This document shows positions 30,190 through 38,324 of a stretch of DNA of 64,000 nt, in pieces. Location of the stretch: positions 1,984,001 through 2,048,000 of the forward strand of contig NZ_JALGBI010000001.1 of NCBI RefSeq assembly GCF_022809125.1, given 5' to 3'. The translations under genes were made by a program, and so were the position numbers. A model generated the notes under the pieces. The model was not told the DNA's origin, made no database searches, and was given only the letters and a program-made list of their open reading frames with translations. This DNA comes from Variovorax terrae. Its GTDB lineage: Bacteria; Pseudomonadota; Gammaproteobacteria; Burkholderiales; Burkholderiaceae_C. How positions within the stretch are numbered: the stretch's first letter is position 1; each line of letters begins with the position of its first letter.

Positions 30190-30940
30190 AGTCCTGCTCA
30201 AGGCCGAAGGGCTCACCAAGCGCTTCGGCGGCCTGGCGGCGGTCAACAACGTGTCGGTCGAGCTCTGGCGCGACCGCATCCATGCGGTGATCGGCCCCAA
30301 CGGCGCCGGCAAGTCCACACTGACCAACCTGCTGTCGGGCGACCTGCCTCCCACGCAGGGCCGCATCACCCTCGGCAACATCGACGTCACGGGCTGGCCG
30401 CCCGAGAAGATCTCGCGCCAGGGCCTGGGCCGCAGCTACCAGAAGACCAACATCTTCGCGCCCTTCAGCGTCTGGGAGAACGTGCGGCTGGCGGCCCAGT
30501 CGCGCGCTCCGCATGCCGCGCGCTGGCTCGAAAAAGCTACCAATTTCATAGCAAACAATGACCGTGCGATGCGGACCATCGAGCTATGCGGCCTCGAAAA
30601 CCGGAAAAACGCGATCGCCGGCGCCATCAGCCACGGCGAGCAGCGCCAGCTCGAGATCGCGATGACGCTGGCCACCGGGCCGCAGGTGCTGCTGCTGGAC
30701 GAGCCGCTGGCCGGCATGGGCGTGGCCGAGGCCGAGCGCATGGTCGAGCTGCTGCTCAAGCTCAAGAAGGACCACGCAATGATGCTGGTGGAGCACGACA
30801 TGGACGCCGTGTTCGCCCTGGCCGACCACCTGACGGTGATGGTCAACGGCCAGGTGATCGCCAGCGGCACGCCCGCCGACGTGCGCGCCGACGCGAACGT
30901 GCAATCCGCTTACCTCGGCGAGGAAGACGCGCATGGCTGA
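30182..30940 (+). CDS. ABC transporter ATPase (LivG type)
   Basis: 252-aa cytoplasmic ATPase. Walker A is GPNGAGKST near residues 38-46; the Q-loop is RSYQKTNIF; the signature is the LivG-type SHGEQRQLEIA; Walker B is VLLLDEP; the switch His is in MLVEHDMD. The stretch at residues about 119-140 (EKATNFIANNDRAMR) between Q-loop and signature is encoded by a copy of the dispersed repeat (30536-30602), and the protein still has normal length for the family. The start overlaps the upstream gene by 8 bp and the stop overlaps the next start by 8 bp. Confidence 0.92.
   Translation: MPEVLLKAEGLTKRFGGLAAVNNVSVELWRDRIHAVIGPNGAGKSTLTNLLSGDLPPTQGRITLGNIDVTGWPPEKISRQGLGRSYQKTNIFAPFSVWENVRLAAQSRAPHAARWLEKATNFIANNDRAMRTIELCGLENRKNAIAGAISHGEQRQLEIAMTLATGPQVLLLDEPLAGMGVAEAERMVELLLKLKKDHAMMLVEHDMDAVFALADHLTVMVNGQVIASGTPADVRADANVQSAYLGEEDAHG
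30536..30602 (+). repeat. Dispersed palindromic repeat, copy E (inside livG-type gene)
   Basis: Core GCTACCAATTTCATAGC at 30536-30552, followed by AAACAATGACCG and GCGGACCATCG. It is the copy closest to the inferred consensus core GCTAYCAATTTYATAGC. It is read in frame. Confidence 0.75.
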
Positions 30941-31646
30941 CCTGCTGATCGAGGCTAAGGGCCTCCAGACCTACTACGGCGCCAGCCACATCCTGCGCGG
31001 CGTGGATTTTCGCGTCGCGCGCGGCGAGACCATCGGCCTGATGGGCCGCAACGGCATGGGCAAGAGCACCCTGCTCAAGAGCCTGATGGGGCTCGTGCGG
31101 CCGCGCGGCGGCACGGTGCATGTGGCCGGCCGCGACATGACGGGCCGCGCGCCCTACGAGATCGCGCAGGCCGGCATCGCCTACGTGCCCGAGGGGCGCG
31201 GCATCTTCGGCAACCTGAGCGTGGTCGAGAACCTCAGGATGGCCGCGCGGCCCGGCACGCGCGGCCAGCGCGACTGGACCTACGAGCGCGTGCTGGAAAC
31301 CTTTCCGCGCCTGCAGGAGCGTCTCTCCCATGGCGGCCAGCAGCTCTCGGGCGGCGAGCAGCAGATGCTGACCATCGGCCGCGCGCTCATGACCAATCCC
31401 GACGTGCTGATCCTCGACGAAGCCACCGAGGGCCTGGCCCCGCTGATCGCGCGCGAGATCTGGCGCATCTGCGGCCTGATCCGCGAGAGCGGCATCAGCA
31501 GCGTGATCGTGGACAAGAACTGGAAGCACGTCACCCAGGTCACCGACCGCAACCTGATCCTGGTCAAGGGCCAGGTCGTGTTCGAGGGCAGCTCGGCCGA
31601 GCTGCACGCGCGGCCCGAGGTGCTGGCGCAGCACCTGGGCGTCTAG
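30933..31646 (+). CDS. ABC transporter ATPase (LivF type)
   Basis: 237-aa second ATPase of the transporter. Walker A GRNGMGKST lies near residues 38-46, signature LSGGEQQML, Walker B VLILDEATEGLAP. The switch region has VDKNWKH where many LivF proteins have VEQ/VDKN, which is normal for this branch. It is the last gene of the operon and converges with the deacylase gene across 22 bp, with no hairpin terminator seen. Confidence 0.92.
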   Translation: MADLLIEAKGLQTYYGASHILRGVDFRVARGETIGLMGRNGMGKSTLLKSLMGLVRPRGGTVHVAGRDMTGRAPYEIAQAGIAYVPEGRGIFGNLSVVENLRMAARPGTRGQRDWTYERVLETFPRLQERLSHGGQQLSGGEQQMLTIGRALMTNPDVLILDEATEGLAPLIAREIWRICGLIRESGISSVIVDKNWKHVTQVTDRNLILVKGQVVFEGSSAELHARPEVLAQHLGV

Positions 31647-31668
31647 CAAGCTCCCGCCCGGCTCCGGC

Positions 31669-33111
31669 TCACGCAGCGGGCCGGCCTCTTCGCAGCACCT
31701 GGCCCGCGCGCTGGTTCGTGACAACGCCCTGGCGGCAGGCCAGAACGCCGTTCACGAACACCGCCTCGATGCCCGCGGGCGCCAGATGGGGCTCGCGGTA
31801 GCTGGCGCGGTCCTGTACCTCGTCGGGGTTGAACAGCACCAGATCCGCCCGGAACCCCTCGGCAACCTGCCCGCGCCCCGCCAGGCCGAAGCGCAGCGCG
31901 CTCAGGCCCGTCATCTTGTGCACGGCCGCCTCGAGCGGCAGCAGCTTGACCTCGCGCACGTAGCGCCCCAGCACGCGCGGGAAGGTGCCCCACAGCCTGG
32001 GATGGGGATGCGTGTCGTGCCCCAGGCCATCGGAGCCGATCATGGTCAGCGGATGGCTCAGGATGTTCTGGACGTCTGCTTCGTCCATCGCGAAGTAGAC
32101 GGCCCCCGCGGGGGCCAGCGCGATGGCGGTCTGCTCCGGCGTCTCCTGCCGCTCCCGCGCCAGCTCGAACAGGGACCGGCCCGCGGCCGCGGGCTCGGGC
32201 CGCGACCAGGTCACCAGCACCTCGGTGGAATGCCGGATCCGGGACGGCATCAGCATGGTGGAAGAGGCGTCGTAGGGGTAGCAGTCCATGCACACGCTCT
32301 GCTCCCGCGCCGCGTGCTCCAGCAGCTTCAGCGTCTCGGCCGACCGCCCATGGTTGGCCCGGCCGACGATCTTGTGGTGCGAAAAGACCACCGGCACCTT
32401 CAGCGCCCGCCCGATATGCAGCCCTTCCTGCATGGCCTCGACGATGCCGTCGCCTTCGTCGCGCAGGTGCATCGCGATCGGGGCGGCCCCGGCGGACAGC
32501 GGCGCGCCGACGTCGATGACTTCCTCGGTGGTCGCCGCGCTCGCGGTCGGGTAGTAGAGCCCGGTCGAGAAGCCCCAGGCGCCGGCCTGCAGCGCCTCCG
32601 ACAACGCCTCGCGCATCGCCGCGATCTCCCGGCGGCTGGCCGGCCGGTTCAGGTCGGCCACGTGGTTGACGCGCAGCGTCGAATGCCCGATCAGGCTGAC
32701 GGCATTCACCGCGGGCCGGCTGCGCTCGAGCGCATCGAGGTAGCTCGCGAAGCTGGCAAACCGGTGGCCGCCGGCGCCGAACACATCGAGCGGCGGCGGC
32801 GGCTCGTCCACCTGCAGGGGCGCCAGGCTGATGCCGCAGTTACCGGTCACGACCGTCGTGACGCCCTGCAGGAGCTTGCAGCGCAGCGCGTCGCCGCCTT
32901 CGAGCAGCAGCCGGTCGTCGTGCGTGTGGACGTCGATGAATCCCGGCGCCACCACCAGGCCGCCGGCGTCCATGCGCTGCTGCGAGGGCTGGCCCGCCAG
33001 ATCGCCCACCGCGGCGATCCGTCCGTCCCGCACGCCCACGTCGGCCCGGGTGCGGGGGCTGCCGCTGCCATCGATGAGTTCGCCGCGCTCGATGATGAGA
33101 TCAAACTGCAT
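31669..33111 (-). CDS. N-acyl-D-amino acid deacylase family amidohydrolase
   Basis: 480-aa metal-dependent amidohydrolase of the D-aminoacylase branch. Metal and catalytic motifs seen: GFIDVHTHDD (about 60-70), GNCG with the metal-ligand Cys of this family, a central His motif SHHKIVG, and the catalytic Asp in IGSDGLGHD. The start MQFDLII at 33111 is preferred to a longer open frame. It lies 14 bp after a Bug-type receptor on the same strand, so the two form an operon divergent from a LysR gene. The substrate (an N-acyl-D-amino acid or other cyclic/acyl amide) cannot be read from sequence. Confidence 0.87.
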   Translation of the reverse strand: MQFDLIIERGELIDGSGSPRTRADVGVRDGRIAAVGDLAGQPSQQRMDAGGLVVAPGFIDVHTHDDRLLLEGGDALRCKLLQGVTTVVTGNCGISLAPLQVDEPPPPLDVFGAGGHRFASFASYLDALERSRPAVNAVSLIGHSTLRVNHVADLNRPASRREIAAMREALSEALQAGAWGFSTGLYYPTASAATTEEVIDVGAPLSAGAAPIAMHLRDEGDGIVEAMQEGLHIGRALKVPVVFSHHKIVGRANHGRSAETLKLLEHAAREQSVCMDCYPYDASSTMLMPSRIRHSTEVLVTWSRPEPAAAGRSLFELARERQETPEQTAIALAPAGAVYFAMDEADVQNILSHPLTMIGSDGLGHDTHPHPRLWGTFPRVLGRYVREVKLLPLEAAVHKMTGLSALRFGLAGRGQVAEGFRADLVLFNPDEVQDRASYREPHLAPAGIEAVFVNGVLACRQGVVTNQRAGQVLRRGRPAA

Positions 33112-33125
33112 GGGTATCAGGCCGC

Positions 33126-34109
33126 TCAATCGATCCGGGCGCCGGAGCGCTGGATGACCTCCGCCCACAGGCGGGTATCGCGCAGCGCACGGTCCGTCAG
33201 CCGGTCGGGCGGCCCGATCATGGTCTCGAAGGACAGGGCCGCGAACTTCGCGGCCACCGCGGGCGTTCCCAGCACCTTGTTGATCTCGCCATTGAGGCGA
33301 ACGACGATGTCCTTCGGCGTGCCCGCAGGCGCGACGATCCCGCCCCAGGCCGTGGTTTCAAAGCCGGCAACCCCCGCCTCGCTGATCGTGGGCAGATCAG
33401 GGAAGACCGGGCTGCGCGAACGCCCGGTGACGCCGAGCGCCCGTATCCGGCCCGCCTGGATGTGCGGCGTCACCGTCGACAGGTTGTCGAACATCAGGTC
33501 GATCTGGGCGCCCATCAGGTCCTGCAGCGCCTGCGGGCTTCCCCGGTACGGCACATGCGTGATGAACGTGCCCGTCATGCTCTTGAACAGCTCGCCCCCG
33601 AGGTGCCCCGTGGTGCCGTTGCCGGCAGACCCCATCACCAGTTTGCCCGGCTTCGATTTCGCCAGGGCGATCAACTCCTTGACCGTCCTGGCCGGCAGCT
33701 CATTGCGCACCACGAGGGCGCTCTGGGTGAACCCCAGCAGGGCGATCGGTGCGAACTGCGTCCCGGGATCGTAGGGCAGCCTGGCGTACAGCGACTTGTT
33801 GATGGCCAGCGTTCCGACATTGCCATAGCCCAGCGTGTAGCCGTCGGGCGCAGAACGGGCGATCTCGACCATCCCGATGTTGCCGCCCGCACCGGGCTTG
33901 TTGTCGATCACGATGGGCTGGCCCAGGGATCGCGCCAGCTCGTTGGCCAGTAGCCGGCAGAGAATGTCCGGTGAACCGCCGGCCTGCGACGGCACAACCA
34001 GCCGGATGGGCCTGTCGGGCCATGCCGCCCTGGCGATGCACGGGATGCCGAGCAGCGCGGCGCCGGTGGCGCCCAGCATGGCGCGCCTCGTTTCATTGAA
34101 TTTTCTCAT
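33126..34109 (-). CDS. Bug-family periplasmic receptor (TctC-like)
   Basis: 327-aa periplasmic solute-binding protein of the Bug family, the receptor type of tripartite tricarboxylate transporters. A signal peptide with an Arg pair precedes AWPDRPIRLVVP. Family motifs: QAGGSPDILCRLLA, VIDNKPGAGGNIG near residue 70, APDGYTLGY, and THVPYRGSPQALQDLMG around residue 185. Ligands are usually carboxylates. No TctA/TctB membrane genes are in the window. It is co-transcribed with the deacylase, so its ligand may be the deacylase substrate or product. Confidence 0.93.
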   Translation of the reverse strand: MRKFNETRRAMLGATGAALLGIPCIARAAWPDRPIRLVVPSQAGGSPDILCRLLANELARSLGQPIVIDNKPGAGGNIGMVEIARSAPDGYTLGYGNVGTLAINKSLYARLPYDPGTQFAPIALLGFTQSALVVRNELPARTVKELIALAKSKPGKLVMGSAGNGTTGHLGGELFKSMTGTFITHVPYRGSPQALQDLMGAQIDLMFDNLSTVTPHIQAGRIRALGVTGRSRSPVFPDLPTISEAGVAGFETTAWGGIVAPAGTPKDIVVRLNGEINKVLGTPAVAAKFAALSFETMIGPPDRLTDRALRDTRLWAEVIQRSGARID

Positions 34110-34132
34110 GGATTAAAGTCTCCTCATCAACC

Positions 34133-34150
34133 AGAGTCAGGCTGGACTCT
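34133..34150. promoter_or_regulatory. Inverted repeat upstream of the Bug-deacylase operon
   Basis: AGAGTC-AGGCTG-GACTCT, perfect 6-bp arms, 24 bp from the Bug start codon in the region shared with the divergent LysR gene. A likely operator, by position. Confidence 0.45.
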
Positions 34151-34208
34151 CCATCGAATGATGCCGCGCCACCCCCCGGTTTCAATCGATTCTTTTTCCT
34201 GAGACCAT

Positions 34209-34224
34209 GTCATTTACTCATGAC
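34209..34224. promoter_or_regulatory. Inverted repeat at the LysR gene start
   Basis: GTCAT-TTACTC-ATGAC, perfect 5-bp arms, ending 2 bp before the LysR start codon: a place where binding would block translation or transcription of the regulator's own gene. Confidence 0.35.
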
Positions 34225-34226
34225 CC

Positions 34227-35129
34227 ATGAGATCGCTTCCCTCTACCACCGCCCTGCTCTGCTTTGAGGCCAGCGCCCGCCTGGGCTCCTTCACCAAGGC
34301 CGCCGGCGAGCTCCACATCACGCAGGGCGCGGTCAGCCGCCAGGTGATCGGCCTGGAGCAGCGCCTGGCCGTGAACCTGTTCCACCGCAAGCGCAGCTCC
34401 CTCACGCTGGCGCTCACCGAAGCGGGCACGGCCTACCTGACGGAGATCGCGCCCTTGCTGCTCAAGCTGGAGCGTGCCACGTCCAACCTGATGGCGCATC
34501 AGGGCCGGGGCGGCACGCTCAGTCTCTCCGTCGGCGCGTCGCTCGGCAGCTACTGGCTGATTCCGCGCCTCTCGACGTTCACGCGCGCCCATCCCGAGAT
34601 CGTGCTGAACATCGCAACCCGGGTGGGCCCGGCCGACTTCTCGGCCACCGCCATCGAAGCCTCGCTGGAGTTTGGCGATGGGCAGCGGCCCGGCATGCGT
34701 TCGGACTTCGTGCTGCCGCTCGAGCTGAGGCCCTACGCCTCGCCCGGCTGGATCCGCAAGCATGGCGCCAAGCTCGGCGAGTCAACACCCGCCACGGCCT
34801 TCATCCACCACACCACCGTGCCGGAGGCCTGGGAGGAATGGTCCAGGAGCGCCCGGCACCCCATCAACCTCGCGCCCGGCGGGCCGCGCTACGACGTGGG
34901 CTGGATGGCCATGAACGCCGCCGCCAACGACCTGGGCGTCGTGCTCCTGTTCGACTTCATGGCCGCCGAAGCCGAGGCCTCGGGCCGGCTGCGCGCCCTG
35001 TCGAACAAGCGCTGGCGCTCGGCCAAGGGCTACTACCTGACGTACCCGAGCGCCCACAGCGAAATGAAGTCGCTGCAGACCTTCAGGGCCTGGCTGCTCG
35101 AGCAGGCGCAGACACCACCGTCCCGGTGA
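34227..35129 (+). CDS. LysR-family regulator (GcvA-like)
   Basis: 300-aa LysR-type regulator. The winged HTH (about 1-65) has FEASARLGSFTKAAGELHITQGAVSRQV; substrate-binding domain from about residue 90. It is divergent from the Bug-deacylase operon, the usual arrangement for a regulator of that operon. Start ATG 34227, with a palindrome just before it and no strong Shine-Dalgarno. The effector is unknown. The stop is 19 bp from the end of the convergent pirin gene. Confidence 0.92.
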   Translation: MRSLPSTTALLCFEASARLGSFTKAAGELHITQGAVSRQVIGLEQRLAVNLFHRKRSSLTLALTEAGTAYLTEIAPLLLKLERATSNLMAHQGRGGTLSLSVGASLGSYWLIPRLSTFTRAHPEIVLNIATRVGPADFSATAIEASLEFGDGQRPGMRSDFVLPLELRPYASPGWIRKHGAKLGESTPATAFIHHTTVPEAWEEWSRSARHPINLAPGGPRYDVGWMAMNAAANDLGVVLLFDFMAAEAEASGRLRALSNKRWRSAKGYYLTYPSAHSEMKSLQTFRAWLLEQAQTPPSR

Positions 35130-35148
35130 TGCCTGCCGCGCCGCGGCC

Positions 35149-36024
35149 TCAGGCCGCCGCCGCGATCCGCCCCATCTTGCCGCTCTGGAAGTCGGCGAAC
35201 GCCTGCCGGATCTCGGCCTCGCTGTTCATCACGAAGGGCCCGTAGCCCACGATGGGCTCGTTCGTCGGCTCGCCGCCGAGCAGCAGCAGCGTCGTGTCTT
35301 CCTCCAGCGCATCGAAGGCCAGCTGCGTGCCGGCGCGCTCCATCACGGCCAGCTCGGCCTCGCGCACCGCCTCGCCGCCCGGCAGCCGCACGCCGCCCTT
35401 GAGGACGAACAGGGCCGTCGTGTGCCCCTCCGGCAGCTCGAAGCTCACATGCTGGCCGGCCTTCACGCGCAGGTCCCACACGTTCATCGGGCTGAAGGTG
35501 TGGGCCGGCCCGGCCGCGCCTTGGTAGCGGCCCGCGATCACGCGCACCTGGCCCGCACCGCCCGGCAGTTCCACGCGCGGAATCTGCGCGTCGGTGATGC
35601 CCTGGTAGCCGGGCTTGGACATCTTGTCTTTCGCCGGCAGGTTGACCCAGAGCTGGATCATCTCGAACGGGCCGCCGGTTCTGGCGAAGTTCGGGCCGTG
35701 GTATTCCTCGTGCACGATGCCGCCGGCGGCCGTCATCCACTGCACGTCGCCCGGGCCGATGGTGCCGCCGCCGCCCGTGGAGTCGCGGTGCTCGACTTCG
35801 CCGTCGTAGACGATGGTCACGGTCTCGAAGCCGCGGTGCGGGTGCTGGCCGACGCCGCGCCGCGCCTGGGTCGGCGGGAAGTTCACCGGGCCCGCGTAGT
35901 CCAGCAGCAGGAACGGCGACATCTCCTCATGGATGTCGTTGTAGCTGAAGACGCTGCGCACGGGAAACCCGTCGCCAACCCAGTGGCTGCCGTTGCCGCG
36001 TTGAATGAAGGAAAGCTGTTTCAT
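35149..36024 (-). CDS. Pirin family cupin protein
   Basis: 291-aa bicupin of the pirin family. The first cupin has the metal-binding HPHRGFET (61-68) and IVHEEYH (102-108) motifs plus the pirin-typical VQWMTAAGG. The second half starts near residue 165. Bacterial pirins are metal-dependent and some act as quercetinases or metabolic regulators; the function here is not decided by the sequence. The start at 36024 follows AGGAGA. It is divergent from a LysR gene across 97 bp, so that regulator probably controls it. Confidence 0.92.
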   Translation of the reverse strand: MKQLSFIQRGNGSHWVGDGFPVRSVFSYNDIHEEMSPFLLLDYAGPVNFPPTQARRGVGQHPHRGFETVTIVYDGEVEHRDSTGGGGTIGPGDVQWMTAAGGIVHEEYHGPNFARTGGPFEMIQLWVNLPAKDKMSKPGYQGITDAQIPRVELPGGAGQVRVIAGRYQGAAGPAHTFSPMNVWDLRVKAGQHVSFELPEGHTTALFVLKGGVRLPGGEAVREAELAVMERAGTQLAFDALEEDTTLLLLGGEPTNEPIVGYGPFVMNSEAEIRQAFADFQSGKMGRIAAAA

Positions 36025-36055
36025 GGTCGATCTCCTGAATGGGCGCACGGGGCGC

Positions 36056-36084
36056 TTGACACCAATGTAGAGGCCGCACAGACT
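36056..36084 (+). promoter_or_regulatory. Candidate sigma-70 promoter for the LysR gene
   Basis: TTGACA (36056-36061), 17-bp spacer, CAGACT (36079-36084). The -35 is perfect, the -10 weak. Start of transcription would be about 30 bp before the LysR start codon. Confidence 0.4.
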
Positions 36085-36121
36085 GTTTACTAGGCGGTGA
36101 AATCAGAAAACATTGTTCCCC

Positions 36122-37045
36122 ATGCTGAATAATCAGAATCCAGACCTCAACGAAGTCCTGGTCTTCGTCAAGGTGGTGCAGGCCGGCAGCTTCAGCCAGG
36201 CCGCACGCCAGCTCGGTATGCCCAACTCCACGGTCAGCGCCCGGGTGTCCGGGCTGGAGCGGCGGCTGGGCGTCACCTTGCTGCAGCGCACCACGCGCAA
36301 GCTCAGCCTCACGGAGGCCGGCAGCGCCTACTTCCAGCGCGCGGCGCAGGGGCTGGACGGCATCCTGCAGGCCGAGGCCGAGGTGGCGGCCGCGCAGCAG
36401 GAGCCGCAAGGCCTGCTGCGCGTCACGGCGCCGGCCGACATGGGCGACTTCTGCCTGGTCGAACTGCTCTCGGCGCTGCAGCGGCAGCACCCGCGGCTGG
36501 GGGTCGAGATGGTGTTCACCGACCGCTACGTGGACCTCGTGGCCGAGGGTGTGGACGTGGCCATCCGCGCCGGCCGGCTGCGCGATTCGAGCCTGGTGGC
36601 GCGCCAGGTCGGCCAGGCCTGCTGGGTACCGTTCGCCAGCCCCGCCTACCTCAAGACAGCCGGCGCCCTCGCCCACCCCAAGGACCTGCGCCGCCACACC
36701 TGCCTGCAGTTCACGCCGCTGGGCCGCAGCAGCTGGGAGCTCGGCAGCGAGCGCAGCAGCGTGACCGTGCCCATGGACGCGCGGTGCCTCGCCAACGACA
36801 TGAACCTGATCAAGGCACTGGCTCTCTCGGGCCACGGCGTCGCGCTGCTGCCCACCTATGCCTGCCACGCCGAGGTGCAAAGCGGCAAGCTGGTGCGCGT
36901 GTTGCCCCGGTGGCGCGCCAAGGCCGACCCGGTGCACCTGGTCTACCCGGGCCAGCGCTTCGTGCCGCCGAAGCTGCGCGTGTTCATCGGCGCGGCGGTG
37001 GAGGTGTTCGGGCGGCTGCTGGCCGAGCAGCACGAAGCCATATGA
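36122..37045 (+). CDS. LysR-family regulator (pirin-linked)
   Basis: 307-aa LysR-type regulator. HTH: VLVFVKVVQAGSFSQAARQL then STVSARVSGLERRLG, followed by LLQRTTRKLSLTEAG, the CrgA/AaeR-like branch. ATG 36122 is chosen; an in-frame TTG nine bases upstream is possible and no clear Shine-Dalgarno is present. It faces away from pirin, its probable target; in several bacteria LysR-pirin pairs are arranged the same way. It converges with the unrecognised gene at 37076. Confidence 0.92.
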   Translation: MLNNQNPDLNEVLVFVKVVQAGSFSQAARQLGMPNSTVSARVSGLERRLGVTLLQRTTRKLSLTEAGSAYFQRAAQGLDGILQAEAEVAAAQQEPQGLLRVTAPADMGDFCLVELLSALQRQHPRLGVEMVFTDRYVDLVAEGVDVAIRAGRLRDSSLVARQVGQACWVPFASPAYLKTAGALAHPKDLRRHTCLQFTPLGRSSWELGSERSSVTVPMDARCLANDMNLIKALALSGHGVALLPTYACHAEVQSGKLVRVLPRWRAKADPVHLVYPGQRFVPPKLRVFIGAAVEVFGRLLAEQHEAI

Positions 37046-37075
37046 GGGAACGCCTGCAGGCTCGCAGGCTCTCTG

Positions 37076-38188
37076 TCACACGCTGCTTGAAGAACCGATG
37101 GAGCACCGCAGCGTCCAAAGCGCGCCATCGCGCGAGGCCCGAAGGTCGATGCTTCGCTCCACCGCCCAAGCGGGAATTTCCGGCTTCAGCCGCAACTGCC
37201 GGCCATCAGACTCGGCCTGGCCCGTCACCAGGCCCTGGGCCGGGCCGATGCCCAGCGCAAAGCGACCCGGCATGGGGAAACTCAACTGCAAGGCTTCCTC
37301 TTCTGGCGCGGGCGCGCATTCGACACCGCGCAAGAACAATGCACCGGCGTCGCCCAGTTGGACCGAGAAGCGTTCGACGCGCCGGGTGGCGCCCAGCATC
37401 ACGTCCAGTTGCTCGCCTTGGCGCCGCTCGATGCGGTACACCCAGTCCGGCTCCGCTGCACCTTCAAGGCGATAGCGCCAGCATTCGCCCGGTGCCAACA
37501 CCTTCGGCTGTTCCAGCAGCGTCAACGTCCGGGTTCCTGCGCGCAGCAGGCCCAACTGATGCCGCTCGGTGTAGAAGCCGTGCAACCAGGTCTGATGAGA
37601 TGGCGCGCCATACCGCCAGGGAGACACGGGGTAGGCCACGCCACCGATGGTCACCGCGGTTCCCGGCCCGGCGATGCTGCTGCGACCGCGCAGCATGAGC
37701 GGCAGGCTGGAATCCGCCGCATGCCGCCCTGGATCGCTCACGCCGCCCCGTTGTGCATTGGGAGCGAAGGCGGCCTGCACCGTCAGCACGACCCGTTCGC
37801 CTCGGTGCGAGATGAAGGCCACGCTGAGGCGCGGCAGTCCCTCAACGAAGGACGATTCGATCTCCATCTCGGAATGGCAGACCTCGCGCTCCAACGGCGC
37901 CGCGCCGCGGGCCACTACCGCCTCTGGGTCGTTCACGTGGTCGATTTGCGTCTGGTCGTGCCGCGTGAGGATGGCGCGTACGGACCAGCCACCTTGCTGC
38001 TCCGTGCGGCTGACCATGGCCTCGACGGCCTCGTAGTCAGGATGGCCGGCAAAGAAGACCATGACATGGAGATCGTCGTTCAGTATCCGCAGATCGAAGG
38101 GCTGCACGATGCCTGGCGGCAACCGCAGTCCGGCAGCCGCCGGCTGCGGCCTGGTCGAAGCGGATCGGCTGGACAGAAAAGTCGCCAT
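37076..38188 (-). CDS. Unrecognised protein (hypothetical)
   Basis: 370-aa protein that I cannot place in a family. Start MATFLSSRS at 38188 is taken because AGGAG lies 9-10 bases upstream; an ATG 33 bases further upstream is possible but has no Shine-Dalgarno. No signal peptide or membrane helix is visible. The sequence is mostly beta-type, with a Gly/Val/Arg-rich middle (PGTAVTIGGVAYPVSPWRYG), many Trp/Tyr, and a Ser-rich end (SIGSSSSV). Such composition suits a beta-sandwich or barrel enzyme. It is divergent from the LysR gene at 38325, across an AT-rich, palindrome-rich gap, so it is likely that regulator's target. Confidence 0.7.
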   Translation of the reverse strand: MATFLSSRSASTRPQPAAAGLRLPPGIVQPFDLRILNDDLHVMVFFAGHPDYEAVEAMVSRTEQQGGWSVRAILTRHDQTQIDHVNDPEAVVARGAAPLEREVCHSEMEIESSFVEGLPRLSVAFISHRGERVVLTVQAAFAPNAQRGGVSDPGRHAADSSLPLMLRGRSSIAGPGTAVTIGGVAYPVSPWRYGAPSHQTWLHGFYTERHQLGLLRAGTRTLTLLEQPKVLAPGECWRYRLEGAAEPDWVYRIERRQGEQLDVMLGATRRVERFSVQLGDAGALFLRGVECAPAPEEEALQLSFPMPGRFALGIGPAQGLVTGQAESDGRQLRLKPEIPAWAVERSIDLRASRDGALWTLRCSIGSSSSV

Positions 38189-38288
38189 GGCGAGAAAACT
38201 CCTGCGTGAAGGGATCAACATGAAGAAAGCCTGTTGGCATGAACAAAAGAATGGAGACAGGCCTATTGTTCGGAGCCCGCATGGTTAA

Positions 38289-38320
38289 ATCAAATGAATT
38301 GATCTGATTGAATTAATTCA
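38289..38320. promoter_or_regulatory. AT-rich palindromes upstream of LysR gene 38325
   Basis: Two adjacent palindromes: ATCAA-ATGAA-TTGAT at 38289-38303 and TGAATTAATTCA (perfect, 12 bp) at 38309-38320. The latter ends 4 bp before the LysR start codon. They stand out from GC-rich surroundings and are probable LysR operators for self and divergent control. Confidence 0.5.
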
Positions 38321-38324
38321 TGAA

